64,000 nt of DNA from Lysinibacillus sp. FJAT-14745 (GCF_001275675.1 NZ_LITM01000010.1:33625-97624); one strand, 5' to 3'; positions 23,888 through 35,047 are shown, numbered from the stretch's first letter. Numbers and translations are program-made. The notes: generated by a model not told the origin, from the letters alone.

Positions 23888-26800
23888 ATGACACTATCAA
23901 ACGATCAAAGAAACCATTTTCAAAGTACAATAGATACTGCACCAATAGCTATTCAAGCAATAGCTACAGCATTACTTCAATATATGGATAAACGCGATTA
24001 TGCCATTGAACAGCTAATTGCTGATTTGAAGATCACGACACTTGAGGAGCTATTTACTGGACCTCTTTTCGATGTACTAACACTATTTTCATCACAAGAG
24101 CGTGCTTTGAACATTAAGAAATTGGCATTACATTACGATCACACAATGTTTCAGACTGACATTATGCGTAGATCATTTCGATCTGCACAACCCGTACAGG
24201 ACCACCTTTTTCAATGCTTACAATTAATTGAAGAAATGCTGACATTTGAAGAAATGAATCTACAGGAATTATTGATGAATCACAATCAATATGAGCATGG
24301 TTCATACCCTAACTACAGCTCCTTTGTGGTTAAAAATGAAAATATGAAGGTAATGTCTTTTCATGTTTTTGAACAAATGCTTGCTGAAGAACTGTCATTA
24401 GAAAACTCTGCTATGGAAGAAGCCGTTGAACATATATTATTTGACGAGCATCAAGGTAGCTTTTTTGGATATCCACTAATAAGAGGGATTTTCAAATCGA
24501 CGAATGCTCGTCTACATGAGGCACTCGGTAAACTATTAGTTGCTGCTGCACGACAAGAGGGACTACGCCAAGCCATTGTTGAAAATATTGACCATGGCAC
24601 ATTAGAGGCACAGCTTACCATTATGAAGCTTATTCAGGAGCATCAGCTAACTCGTTTCTCCTCAGTTATTCGCGCAATCGATACATGGATGGGGCTTGGC
24701 TACAATAGCTTTGAAAATCAAAAAGTAACGGAGGAAGTATTGTCGTTAGCCATTCGAGCAATTGAAGACGATTATTTCACCCTTGAGCTATTAAAAAGTG
24801 AACGAACGATTGATATTTACGTAGCACTATGGACAATTTCAACGAAGGATTATTCGAAGCTCGATACAATTTTGCCAGAGTTATTACAACGCGAAAAGCA
24901 TATCCAGCTGACAACGCTCGCATTTTTGAAAAATCTAGGGAAAGTTTCCTTCACTGCTCCGTTTGTTAAGGGTATCATTTTAACAACGAAGGATATTGAG
25001 CTATTTACATTTGCTTGGGGAAATTTCCTAAACGCAAATAACTATATTAATAGTGAATATGCTTGGGATAACGATTGGATAACGGATTTACAAAAGTTCT
25101 TGCAGGAAAATACCCAGCTACAAGGCATTGAATACCTATTATTTGAACAGCTTGAATGGGCAAAAAGTGAGCTTCCGAAAGATGGTATAACGATTGCAGG
25201 AAAACCTTTATCATTCGTCTATGCACACTTGTCATTAGAAGATTTAATTTCCACACAAATAATTTTGTCCCATCATTTACAAGATGAAGAGCTATTTCAA
25301 CGTATAATTGCGAATGCAGATTCTTACTCTCCTACAAGTAGAATCGGCCTTCTTAATATTTATTGTCTTGATAATACTACGCAAGGAAAACGTGATTTTC
25401 TATTTTGCGCTTTACGAGATCGAAGCTCCATTAATCGTTCCCTGGCATTGAAAAAGATACAATCACTAACACCTACAGACGATGAAATTTTAAAAATTGA
25501 GGACCTTTTAGCGAATAAATCAGGTTCACTTCGTAAAGAAGCTATTTCACTCTTAAAGCTACAGTCGCAAGAGAAAACATTGCAAAGTTCCGAGCGACTT
25601 ATACAGGACAAGAAACAGTTGAAGCGACTTGGTGGACTAGAACTATTACTGGAGGCCTCTAAAGAATATCACCTAACTAGTGAGCAAATAACCGCATTAT
25701 GCAACCAGCTTCCAAAAATAACGAAGACTGAGCAAGTGCTGTTAGATCAATTGTTAACAAGTGATGTTCCAGAATATAACGAGGACAATGGCTTTGGTTT
25801 ATATACGCCACACCCTCCTATTCAATACGACAACATCACTAATATTGATATAAAGATGAATGACGTGGAAGCATGGCAGCAGCTTGTTCCATTATATTTA
25901 CAAGAAACAATGCCGCTAGAAAAATTCTTTGCTTATGATGTAGAGAAGCTTTTGTTAAAGCTTGAGCAGCTTATTCAGCTATTAGATGTGAATGCCCACT
26001 ATGAATACGAGACATATCGATGGGATGATACGCCGTTCACAACAACATTAGGACAAACATTTAATATCGTCGCTTCGAAAACAGAAAATAATCGAAATGC
26101 AAGTCTCGATGTATATCCGATACCAGATGACATTCTCCAGTGGATAAAGACGTCCAAATTCAGTGGAGAGGATTTAGCTTATTTTAACTTTTATAACAAT
26201 CTATCTGAAACGGTACATGAACTGAGCGAAGCAGCACAAGCTTTAATCGCTCCACTCTTTAATTATGCAGAAATAAAAGAACGTGTTACTAAGTTTAAAA
26301 ACTTAAAATATCAGCGAACATTGGAACGAATTTTCACTGTACTCTCGCAAGATTTAGCTAATATTTCTGGTGAGCAGGAGCTTCATAAAGAGGCTGTCGC
26401 ATTACTAGAACAGCATGCTCCAGAGTTTAATGCTTTTGAACAGGTAATCGGTATTATGCTTCAACTTTTAACACAAATACCAGCAGATCAGTGGAAGCTT
26501 GATGTACGAGAGAAGGACTATTATTATTATCGCTCTACTTCAACTATAGTAGATTTAGATGTTATCGATGCTTTTGTAGATTTATGTTTCTCTCACTATA
26601 CGACTTACGGTGAATATGTCAAAATGCTTGCCATCAATGAAGAGTTAACAAAGAGAATGCAGAAAGAACAATATAGCCCAACTATATACAATCTAAATCT
26701 ATTCCAATATTTAGATGCTTTTAATGCAGGTTTATTCACTAAGGATCATTTATTTGAAACCATCTTCACGAATACATTAGCCTCTGAGATACTTGTTGCA

Positions 26801-28972
26801 CCAAACAAATTAACGGAGCGTTATCAAGAGTCATTTGAAGACTTATCGAATTTCTTTGCTGTTCGTGAGCAGGCCATTGATCGCATTTTAGAAATAGAGC
26901 TTATGCGTGGTGATATTCCTACAGCAGTAACGAAACTCGCTAGTAGTATTTCTTATATAGAGGGTATTGATTATTTCTTAAAGATTTTACAAGCACTAGA
27001 TGGTGAAAAGCTTGCTCGTGGCTATATTTGGCAAGCGGAAACGAAGAAGGATGTTTTTTCTCGTCTGCTCGCAAGCTGCCATCCTAAAAAGGATGAAACT
27101 GCTCAGCAATTAAAAAATGCATGGGAAAAAACAGATATTTCAAAAGAGCGCCTAATTGAAGCAATGATGTATAACCAGCATTGGTTAGACCTTGTTAGTG
27201 AAGTGATTGGCTGGGAAGGATTAAAAGAATCCGCATGGTACTTTATCGCCCATACAACCGACTATTTATCAGACTTTGCTAAAGATCAGATTGCTCTTTT
27301 CTCAAGTATTACTGCTGATGATTTCCGTGATGGTGCCTTTGATTTAGCTTGGTTCCAAAGTGCATATCAAACACTAGGTGCTAAACAATTCAAACTCGTC
27401 TATGATGCAGCAAAATACGCATCGGAGGGAGCTAACCACCGTCGAGCACAGCTTTATGCAGATACAGCAATAGGTAAACTTAGCCCTAAACCGTTAATGG
27501 AAGAAATTCGTGATAAACGTAATAAAGATAAATTACGCGCACTCGGACTTATTCCATTGAAAAAATCGGATCCAAAGGATGCATTAACACGCTATCAATT
27601 CATCCAGCAATTTGTAAAGGAAAGCAAACAATTTGGCGCACAGCGTCGTGCGAGTGAAGCACGTGCAGCCAGCATTGCGCTTGAAAATTTAGCGCGAAAT
27701 GCAGGAGATGGCGAAACAACACGCTTCACATGGCGTATGGAGCTAGCAGCCTTTACAGATATTAAGCATTTATTCGATGCACAACAGATCGAACATATTA
27801 CTGCACAGCTACAAATTGAAGAAGATGCAAGTGTCACGATTATCGTTGAAAAGGATGGAAAACGACTGAAAAATATTCCTGCTGCACTGAAAAAGCAGGA
27901 GCAAGTTTTAGCATTACAAGAGGCGAGAAAAGAATTGCTGGAGCAATATAAACGAGCACGCCCAGCTCTTGAACAGGTGATGGAGCTTGAAACTAAATTT
28001 TCTGCCGAAGAGCTGATCAATTTATTAGAGCATCCGATTTTAGCACCGCTTCTTCAAAAACTCGTCTTTAAAAATAACGAGCATTTCGGACTACTAACTG
28101 AGGATGGTTTAAAGCTACTATCGAATGAGATAGTATCACTTGCTCCGACAGCAACATTAACGATTGCCCATCCTTATCACCTACTTGAAAGCGGTCAATG
28201 GCGTCAATGGCAAGCTTCTATGTTTGAACAGAAAATAAAACAGCCATTTAAGCAAATTTTCCGCGAGCTGTATGTGATGAATGCGGATGAAAAAGGGCAA
28301 AAAAGATCATTGCGCTATGCGGGACATCAAGTCAATCCATCCCAAACAGTTGCACTCCTAAAAACACGAGGATGGCAAATTAGTTATGATGAAGGACCAC
28401 GAAAAGTGTATTACAAGGAAAACATCGTTGCCTCGTTGTATGCGCAAGCAGATTGGTTTACGCCAGCAGAAATCGAAGCACCAGCTATTGAAGGCGTCTA
28501 TTTCTATAATCGTTTAACAGGTAAAGACATAGCATTAGACGATATTCCTGCAATGATATTCTCTGAAGTGATGCGGGATATTGACCTCGTTGTAAGTGTT
28601 GCACATGTTGGTGGTGTCGATCCTGAGGCAAGCCATTCTACAATTGATATGCGCAGTGTCATTGTGGAAGAATTAGCGAAATTATTAAAGCTAACGAATG
28701 TTGAAGTGAAAAAACAACATGCACTTATTGAAGGCAAACTTGCTAGCTATACACTGCACTTAGGTAGTGGTGTTGTCCATCAAGTGGGCGGCTCAATGAT
28801 TCCAATAATCGCCGTACCATCTCAGCATCGTGGACGCATTTTCTTACCAATGGTAGATGACGACCCACGCACAGCCGAAATCATGTCAAAACTTTTACTG
28901 TTAAGTGAAGATACAAAAATTAAAGATCCTGCTATTTTAGGACATATTCGCAGCTACGAGCAAATGCGCTAA
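23888..28972 (+). CDS. Giant DUF4132/DUF5724-domain protein
   Basis: 1694 residues from ATG 23888 (AAGGAG 8 nt upstream; a GTG at 23879 is closer than the site allows). The N-terminal two thirds is a helical, HEAT-like solenoid; for example residues 540-640 contain repeated SLALKKIQSLTPTDDEILKIEDLLA patterns. The C-terminal 400 residues, with RYAGHQVNPSQTVALLKTRGW and FSEVMRDIDLVVSVAHVGGVDPEASHSTIDMR, match DUF4132, known in E. coli YehI and MolR-like proteins. No biochemical function is established. No signal peptide or membrane helix, so it is cytoplasmic. The pair is divergent from the ECF sigma operon. Confidence 0.8.
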   Translation: MTLSNDQRNHFQSTIDTAPIAIQAIATALLQYMDKRDYAIEQLIADLKITTLEELFTGPLFDVLTLFSSQERALNIKKLALHYDHTMFQTDIMRRSFRSAQPVQDHLFQCLQLIEEMLTFEEMNLQELLMNHNQYEHGSYPNYSSFVVKNENMKVMSFHVFEQMLAEELSLENSAMEEAVEHILFDEHQGSFFGYPLIRGIFKSTNARLHEALGKLLVAAARQEGLRQAIVENIDHGTLEAQLTIMKLIQEHQLTRFSSVIRAIDTWMGLGYNSFENQKVTEEVLSLAIRAIEDDYFTLELLKSERTIDIYVALWTISTKDYSKLDTILPELLQREKHIQLTTLAFLKNLGKVSFTAPFVKGIILTTKDIELFTFAWGNFLNANNYINSEYAWDNDWITDLQKFLQENTQLQGIEYLLFEQLEWAKSELPKDGITIAGKPLSFVYAHLSLEDLISTQIILSHHLQDEELFQRIIANADSYSPTSRIGLLNIYCLDNTTQGKRDFLFCALRDRSSINRSLALKKIQSLTPTDDEILKIEDLLANKSGSLRKEAISLLKLQSQEKTLQSSERLIQDKKQLKRLGGLELLLEASKEYHLTSEQITALCNQLPKITKTEQVLLDQLLTSDVPEYNEDNGFGLYTPHPPIQYDNITNIDIKMNDVEAWQQLVPLYLQETMPLEKFFAYDVEKLLLKLEQLIQLLDVNAHYEYETYRWDDTPFTTTLGQTFNIVASKTENNRNASLDVYPIPDDILQWIKTSKFSGEDLAYFNFYNNLSETVHELSEAAQALIAPLFNYAEIKERVTKFKNLKYQRTLERIFTVLSQDLANISGEQELHKEAVALLEQHAPEFNAFEQVIGIMLQLLTQIPADQWKLDVREKDYYYYRSTSTIVDLDVIDAFVDLCFSHYTTYGEYVKMLAINEELTKRMQKEQYSPTIYNLNLFQYLDAFNAGLFTKDHLFETIFTNTLASEILVAPNKLTERYQESFEDLSNFFAVREQAIDRILEIELMRGDIPTAVTKLASSISYIEGIDYFLKILQALDGEKLARGYIWQAETKKDVFSRLLASCHPKKDETAQQLKNAWEKTDISKERLIEAMMYNQHWLDLVSEVIGWEGLKESAWYFIAHTTDYLSDFAKDQIALFSSITADDFRDGAFDLAWFQSAYQTLGAKQFKLVYDAAKYASEGANHRRAQLYADTAIGKLSPKPLMEEIRDKRNKDKLRALGLIPLKKSDPKDALTRYQFIQQFVKESKQFGAQRRASEARAASIALENLARNAGDGETTRFTWRMELAAFTDIKHLFDAQQIEHITAQLQIEEDASVTIIVEKDGKRLKNIPAALKKQEQVLALQEARKELLEQYKRARPALEQVMELETKFSAEELINLLEHPILAPLLQKLVFKNNEHFGLLTEDGLKLLSNEIVSLAPTATLTIAHPYHLLESGQWRQWQASMFEQKIKQPFKQIFRELYVMNADEKGQKRSLRYAGHQVNPSQTVALLKTRGWQISYDEGPRKVYYKENIVASLYAQADWFTPAEIEAPAIEGVYFYNRLTGKDIALDDIPAMIFSEVMRDIDLVVSVAHVGGVDPEASHSTIDMRSVIVEELAKLLKLTNVEVKKQHALIEGKLASYTLHLGSGVVHQVGGSMIPIIAVPSQHRGRIFLPMVDDDPRTAEIMSKLLLLSEDTKIKDPAILGHIRSYEQMR

Positions 28973-29052
28973 AGACTCCTGTGCATAAAAAACGGGAAAG
29001 TCGAAGAGTTATACTATGACACCTTAATTTCAGTGAAATAATAGTCAACATC

Positions 29053-29082
29053 TATGCCCTCCGCTAAGAACCGGAGGGCATT
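29053..29082. terminator. Bidirectional terminator between convergent genes
   Basis: ATGCCCTCCG pairs with CGGAGGGCAT around a short loop. It separates the DUF4132 gene (+) from the Toprim gene (-), ending directly at the latter's stop codon. Confidence 0.75.
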
Positions 29083-29814
29083 TTAATGTACATCTGATTT
29101 AATCATTTCAAATAATAACGGTACATTCGTTCCGCGCTGTAACGAATTACAGCCCTCCATTAAAAATGACCAGCTCATTTTCATTTTTTCTTTATACGAA
29201 AGCTCTGAATTAACTGGGAGATATTCTTTTAAAAATTCTTCTATGGAACTCGGTAAACTTTCCATAAATTCATCAGCCTTTTGTACCTTTTCCGTTGCTA
29301 CTTCATTGCGCTCATTCCATAGTACATGCTCTAAGTTTGTAGAAAAGTAGAATAGCTGATACGGTATTTTTAATCGATGAATGCTAAAATGATCATTCGC
29401 CATAAGGATTTTGGCATTATTGGCCTTCATTTCATTTCTTTGTTCGATTTGCTCCTTACGCTTCTCTGATTTCACTAATATTGCATCTTCTGTATAGAAT
29501 AAATTTTGCTCAATATCCTCCTTCACTTGGACAAATTCAGGAGCAATAAAACAGCCGTCTGCATCAGTAATATGAACGACTGCGGTTAAATCCTTCGCTA
29601 AAAACTTATACTTCTCCAAATAGCTCTGAATCACTCGCGTAACACTATTTTTAATATTAGGTATCCGTTTATTAGCATCCCACTTCGTTAAAATATCCTC
29701 CCGTTGTACATCGAAGCGAATCGTAGAATTTGCAAAATGTTCATCTAGATAATCTTCTAAAACAATTTGCTCCGTCTGCCCCTCTACAATGATTAAAAGA
29801 ACCTTTTTAGTCAT
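29083..29814 (-). CDS. Toprim-like nuclease/effector protein of an ATPase pair
   Basis: 243 residues from ATG 29814. The first strand and turn, KVLLIIVEGQTEQIVLEDYL, with Glu11, and HITDADG with Asp84 and Asp86, form the E...DxD metal site of Toprim domains, as in OLD-type nucleases, RloB-like proteins and AriB of PARIS. The frame is open back to 29928 but that part is shared with the end of the ATPase gene. It overlaps the ATPase gene by 8 nt, so the two act together. Role inferred: effector of an ATPase-sensed defence or DNA-repair reaction. Confidence 0.65.
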   Translation of the reverse strand: MTKKVLLIIVEGQTEQIVLEDYLDEHFANSTIRFDVQREDILTKWDANKRIPNIKNSVTRVIQSYLEKYKFLAKDLTAVVHITDADGCFIAPEFVQVKEDIEQNLFYTEDAILVKSEKRKEQIEQRNEMKANNAKILMANDHFSIHRLKIPYQLFYFSTNLEHVLWNERNEVATEKVQKADEFMESLPSSIEEFLKEYLPVNSELSYKEKMKMSWSFLMEGCNSLQRGTNVPLLFEMIKSDVH

Positions 29815-31144
29815 GCTTGACACCCGCTTTTCTAAAGGCACGCTTAATTTTAAAGATCTTCGTTTCCTTATAAACCTCTTCATCCTGTCCGCCCAACTGA
29901 ATGGCACGTAAATAAACATCTCGAGCATTGTTTACCTCTTTAATACCCTTTAGCTGCATATAACGACGATCCTCATTCGTTGTCGTAAACCATAAGTTTT
30001 TAATAGCTAGCACCTCTAACACACGTAAATTGTGAGACGTGAAAATAAGCTGGCCTTTTCCGTCCTCATCAATCACTGTTAACAACTCGCCTAACAAATA
30101 TTCAAAAACACCAGAATCTAATTCATCAATCACTACACAAGCATTTGGGTTATTATAAACTGCAATGAGTACACTAAGTACAGAAATAATTTTTAAAATT
30201 CCTTCTGACTCTGTCCGTAATGGTAATTCGCGTTCCCCTCGCTGCGATAAAAATTCGAAACGGATTCCTTTTTCCCCATTATCCATAGTTTGTTTTGTTA
30301 GTACATTAATCTTTATAGACAGACCTGGAATAATCGCTGATAATACTTGATTACTTTGCTCTATTACTTCACATAACACGTAAAACGCGTCCTCTGGCAA
30401 TAACGCTGGCCCCTTCAAATTGTAAGGGATAGAACCACGAGTTTTTTCAAGATGGATACTAAAGGGCATACTGCGCTCTTCAAACAATGGTGCGATATTT
30501 TGATTATTAACGACATGTAAATCTCGATTAAAATCTATTGCTAAATTATGAAGCAATTGCATTTCTAGCTCTGACAACCTGTCCTGTAATAATGGCTTTA
30601 AATCTTTGTGAAAGACAAAGGACATATATTGTTTTTTAGATAATTGATGAATGACTAATAATTGGATACGCGTTTTTTCATTCATATCAGAAAGATTTGC
30701 TTTACGTAGTTGTATGTCTTCCTCTGTCACATTAATTAGAATCTTTGAACGCTTCCCTTTCTCGTTTTCTCTGTAGGCTATACGTTCAACCGTTGTGTAC
30801 AGTCTATTTTCATCTTCTTGTAACTCTACATAATAATTGAGAAAAAATGTGCCAAATTGATTTTCTACAAGAAACTCGAACTCAATACTTGCCGTATCCT
30901 CCCCTGCCATAATTAATCTCTTTTCTTGAGATGGTAATTTAATTTCAGCAATCCAGCCGGAGATCAGTGCCTTTAACAAGCCAAATGCATCAACAATAGT
31001 TGTTTTCCCTGAACCGTTTTGTCCGTATAAACCTACAACATTTGCCTTGAAAAACGTCTCGAAATTCACCGCTAACACAATTTCACCATGTCGTACATTT
31101 CGTAAATTTCGTACTTTTATTTTCTTGATTTTTATAATGGCCAT
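29807..31144 (-). CDS. AAA family ATPase (AAA15/OLD-like), partner of the Toprim protein
   Basis: 445 residues. Walker A GLYGQNGSGKTT is at residues 38-49, an ABC-type signature region is near LRTESEGILKIISVLSVLIAV, Walker B is NACVVIDELDSG (near 340) and the switch His is in LIFTSHNLRVLEVL. The order is that of SMC/ABC-like AAA15 and AAA21 ATPases such as RloA, AriA (PARIS) and OLD. There is no long coiled coil. It begins the two-gene operon; a divergent spore-type gene lies on the other side. Alternatives are an RloA-RloB housekeeping pair or a PARIS relative. Confidence 0.7.
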   Translation of the reverse strand: MAIIKIKKIKVRNLRNVRHGEIVLAVNFETFFKANVVGLYGQNGSGKTTIVDAFGLLKALISGWIAEIKLPSQEKRLIMAGEDTASIEFEFLVENQFGTFFLNYYVELQEDENRLYTTVERIAYRENEKGKRSKILINVTEEDIQLRKANLSDMNEKTRIQLLVIHQLSKKQYMSFVFHKDLKPLLQDRLSELEMQLLHNLAIDFNRDLHVVNNQNIAPLFEERSMPFSIHLEKTRGSIPYNLKGPALLPEDAFYVLCEVIEQSNQVLSAIIPGLSIKINVLTKQTMDNGEKGIRFEFLSQRGERELPLRTESEGILKIISVLSVLIAVYNNPNACVVIDELDSGVFEYLLGELLTVIDEDGKGQLIFTSHNLRVLEVLAIKNLWFTTTNEDRRYMQLKGIKEVNNARDVYLRAIQLGGQDEEVYKETKIFKIKRAFRKAGVKHD

Positions 31145-31265
31145 TTATTTAAACACCCTTCAATGATATTTCCTTCTATTATAATTAAATTTGATATATT
31201 TTATAACATTTTCTATTTTAATAAATTATACCCTTATCAATCATTCAGCTAGTTTAATGCCTATG

Positions 31266-31291
31266 ACAAACATAATAGTGGGCATATGTTA
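31266..31291 (+). promoter_or_regulatory. Candidate mother-cell (SigK/SigE) promoter
   Basis: AC at 31266 and CATATGTTA at 31283-31291, 15 nt apart, fit the AC / CATAnnnTA pattern of SigK promoters, 30 nt before the TTG start of the proline-rich gene. Confidence 0.35.
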
Positions 31292-31320
31292 GAAAAGAAA
31301 AAGAAGAAAGGTGTGTTTCA

Positions 31321-31749
31321 TTGTTCAATCCTAGATTAAATCCCGAAGATGTAGATGTTAACATTCCGTTCCACCCTACCATGCCTTCAGGTAGCCCGTA
31401 TCCACCACGTCCTCCGCAGCCATATCCACCACAACCATATCCGCCGCGCCCTCCGCAGCCATATCCGCCACAATCATATCCACCGCGCCCTCCGCAGCCA
31501 TATCCACCACAACCATATCCACCGCGTCCTCCGCAGCCATATCCGCCACAACCATATCCACCGCGCCCTCCGCAGCCATATCCGCCACAACCATATCCAC
31601 CACGTCCTCCGCAGCCATATCCGCCACAACCATATCCACCACGCCCTCCGCAGCCATATCCGCCACGTCCTATGCCATTTCCTGGCGGGCAATATCCCGG
31701 CTTACCAGGTTTACCAGGCTTCCCTGGATTAAATCTACCTGGAATGTAG
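31321..31749 (+). CDS. Proline-rich 13-residue-repeat protein (probable spore surface protein)
   Basis: 142 residues from a TTG with AAAGGTG upstream. An acidic N-terminus (FNPRLNPEDVDVNIPFHPTM) is followed by six to seven copies of PPQPYPPQPYPPR-type units (39 bp each, in frame) and a Gly/Leu/Pro tail (GLPGLPGFPGLNLPGM). There is no signal peptide and no cysteine. The composition resembles spore coat or exosporium structural proteins; the sporulation-like promoter supports this weakly. The repeat DNA gives open frames on all strands, which I regard as shadows. Confidence 0.65.
   Translation: MFNPRLNPEDVDVNIPFHPTMPSGSPYPPRPPQPYPPQPYPPRPPQPYPPQSYPPRPPQPYPPQPYPPRPPQPYPPQPYPPRPPQPYPPQPYPPRPPQPYPPQPYPPRPPQPYPPRPMPFPGGQYPGLPGLPGFPGLNLPGM
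31402..31672 (+). repeat. 39-bp in-frame coding minisatellite
   Basis: About seven tandem copies of a 39-bp unit containing CCTCCGCAGCCATATCC; copies differ mostly at third codon positions (CCA/CCG, CGT/CGC), showing selection for the 13-residue protein unit. Confidence 0.85.
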
Positions 31750-31795
31750 TTTTGTCACCTGACATATTTGGAAGTCCAAAATAAAAGACCTTAGC

Positions 31796-31845
31796 AACAA
31801 GGCTATCCAGAAGTTCAAACACGAACTAGTGGATAGCCTTGTTAT
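31796..31845 (+). terminator. Intrinsic terminator of the proline-rich gene
   Basis: AACAAGGCTATCC pairs with GGATAGCCTTGTT, and AGTTC/GAACT pairs within the loop. A short T-rich run follows. Confidence 0.75.
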
Positions 31846-31941
31846 TGTTAAAACTAAGGAAGTGGAAACATGTCTATAAAATTTTCAGCAATGCTACATA
31901 TTTCCTCATTTAATGAGCAAAGTATATAGAGAGGTGAATCT

Positions 31942-32658
31942 ATGTGTAACGTAAAAAAAATAACTTTATGTATGATTAGCCTAATATTAATTAATTTGAG
32001 CATTGTATCTTCTTTCGATGCAAAAGAATCAAATAAAGTTAATGGACTTAAAGCACAAATAAAAGGCTTAGAGAATCGTTTGAAAAGCCTTGAGCCGATA
32101 AAACCCCAAACAATTGCTGACCCTCCTTTTCCAGAATTATCTCTCCCATCAAAATTTGTTACACTTTCACAGGTGATAGAGAATGGCACTACTATTCCTT
32201 ATGACGTTATCGTCAATAATCCTGGCTATAAGAGACCTGCTTATGAAGTATATTGGCATAGCACAATCGGTCGGTGGAGCTATGTTCCAACTAGAATTCA
32301 TTATGCACTGCATCGACTATTTACGAATTACGATGTTGCTCTTTCTGAATGGTACGACTTTGAACAAAATATGGGGTTCACGATTCCAATGTTTCAAAAT
32401 AAAACTGATTTAGATTTATATATTGTCGCGTTCCAATCTGATATTACAGCAGTTTACACATTGGGGAATCAGGTGGTCGTTGTTGGAAATCCAAGAAGAA
32501 CCGGTGTTCAAGTGATTACTATAAAAACAAGCGCTATACATCCCACAAATACCGAAGAATCTTTACTTGTGCAATTATCAACTCAAGCAGGAGAAGAAAT
32601 GGATTATGCTCTTATCTCTTATATTTCTCCTGATTTTAGATTGAAGCAAAAAGAATAA
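31942..32658 (+). CDS. Exported protein of unknown function with a coiled-coil N-terminus
   Basis: 238 residues. A signal peptide or signal anchor (KKITLCMISLILINLSIVSS) is followed by a coiled coil (LKAQIKGLENRLKSLEP) and a globular domain of about 170 residues with aromatic-rich YKRPAYEVYWHSTIGRWSYVPTRIHYAL and VVVVGNPRRTG stretches. I do not recognise the domain. GAGAGGTG lies 7 nt before ATG 31942. The gene stands alone; 3' of it is a 21-bp tandem repeat and then the groEL terminator. Confidence 0.65.
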   Translation: MCNVKKITLCMISLILINLSIVSSFDAKESNKVNGLKAQIKGLENRLKSLEPIKPQTIADPPFPELSLPSKFVTLSQVIENGTTIPYDVIVNNPGYKRPAYEVYWHSTIGRWSYVPTRIHYALHRLFTNYDVALSEWYDFEQNMGFTIPMFQNKTDLDLYIVAFQSDITAVYTLGNQVVVVGNPRRTGVQVITIKTSAIHPTNTEESLLVQLSTQAGEEMDYALISYISPDFRLKQKE

Positions 32659-32683
32659 CTAAATAGCTCCATTTTCGAAGGTT

Positions 32684-32865
32684 TTTATTAGCGGGTTTGT
32701 TATCTTTATCAGCGGTTATTGGAGGTTTATCAGCGGTTTTGCTACTTTTATCAGCGATTGTTGGAGGTTTATCAGCGATTTTGCTATTTTTATCAGCGGT
32801 TATTGGAGGTTTATCAGCGATTTTGCTATTTTTATCAGCGATTGTCCATGTTTTATCAGCGACTC
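32684..32865. repeat. 21-bp tandem repeat (TTTATCAGCG every 21 bp)
   Basis: Nine copies of TTTATCAGCG lie 21 bp apart, with two alternating variants of the remaining half (GTTATTGGAGG and GTTTTGCTACT types), giving a 42-bp higher-order period. Two plus-strand frames are open through it, one reading LSAVIGG LSAVLLL, but there is no ribosome binding site. Confidence 0.85.
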
Positions 32866-32890
32866 ACAGAAAATTATTCGCTAAAGTATA

Positions 32891-32928
32891 AAAAAACCAC
32901 TTCTCAAATTTAATTAGAGAAGTGGTTA
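32891..32928 (-). terminator. Intrinsic terminator of groESL
   Basis: AACCACTTCTC pairs with GAGAAGTGGTT around an AT loop, followed on the minus strand by six T, 22 nt after the groEL stop. Confidence 0.85.
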
Positions 32929-32949
32929 TTATTTGGCTGGAGCCGTGGA

Positions 32950-34587
<1,638 letters not shown>

Positions 34588-34720
34588 TTACCCTCCTGAA
34601 ATGGAATATTCGTTAAGCTTCATCAATATATTTATAGAAATTTCGCCTTACCGTCATTGCCACCTATCTATTTGTTTATCTATGACAATCACTAAAGGCA
34701 TTTATTTTAAAAGTATTAAT

Positions 34721-35005
34721 TTATTCAATAATTGCAAGAATATCGCTTTCGCGTAAAATTAGGTATTCATTACCTTCATATTTAACTTCTGTACCAGAGT
34801 ATTTAGAGAAAATAATGCGGTCGTCAACTTTTACGTCAAGCTCTACACGTTGTCCGTTCTCTAAAATACGACCCGTCCCAACTGCTACAACTTTACCTTC
34901 TTGCGGTTTTTCTTTTGCAGAGTCTGGCAGTACAATACCGAATGCAGATTTTTCTTCTACCTCGATTAGTTCGATTACAATACGATCTCCTAGTGGTCTT
35001 AACAA
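34721..35005 (-). CDS. groES: Co-chaperonin GroES
   Basis: 94 residues from a TTG at 35005, 9 nt after AGGAGG; the TTG at 35014 abuts that site and would add three residues, and B. subtilis GroES also has 94. The mobile-loop region [28 protein letters not shown] and the C-terminal [13 protein letters not shown] are typical. It caps GroEL. First gene of the groESL operon. Confidence 0.97.
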   Translation of the reverse strand: MLRPLGDRIVIELIEVEEKSAFGIVLPDSAKEKPQEGKVVAVGTGRILENGQRVELDVKVDDRIIFSKYSGTEVKYEGNEYLILRESDILAIIE

Positions 35006-35047
35006 GTGAAACAACCTCCTATTAATAAAATATATGTTGATACTTTA

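Noticed and set aside
24000..28737. Several minus-strand frames of 69-141 codons opposite the DUF4132 gene
   Set aside because: Shadows of a long real gene; Ser/Cys-rich composition typical of antisense frames, no ribosome sites.
31355..31732. Alternative frames on both strands of the proline-rich gene
   Set aside because: Open only because the 39-bp unit lacks stops in several frames; synonymous variation supports the 31321 frame.
32697..32891. LSA-repeat small protein within the 21-bp tandem repeat
   Set aside because: Two frames are equally open, there is no ribosome binding site, and the repeat itself explains the absence of stops.
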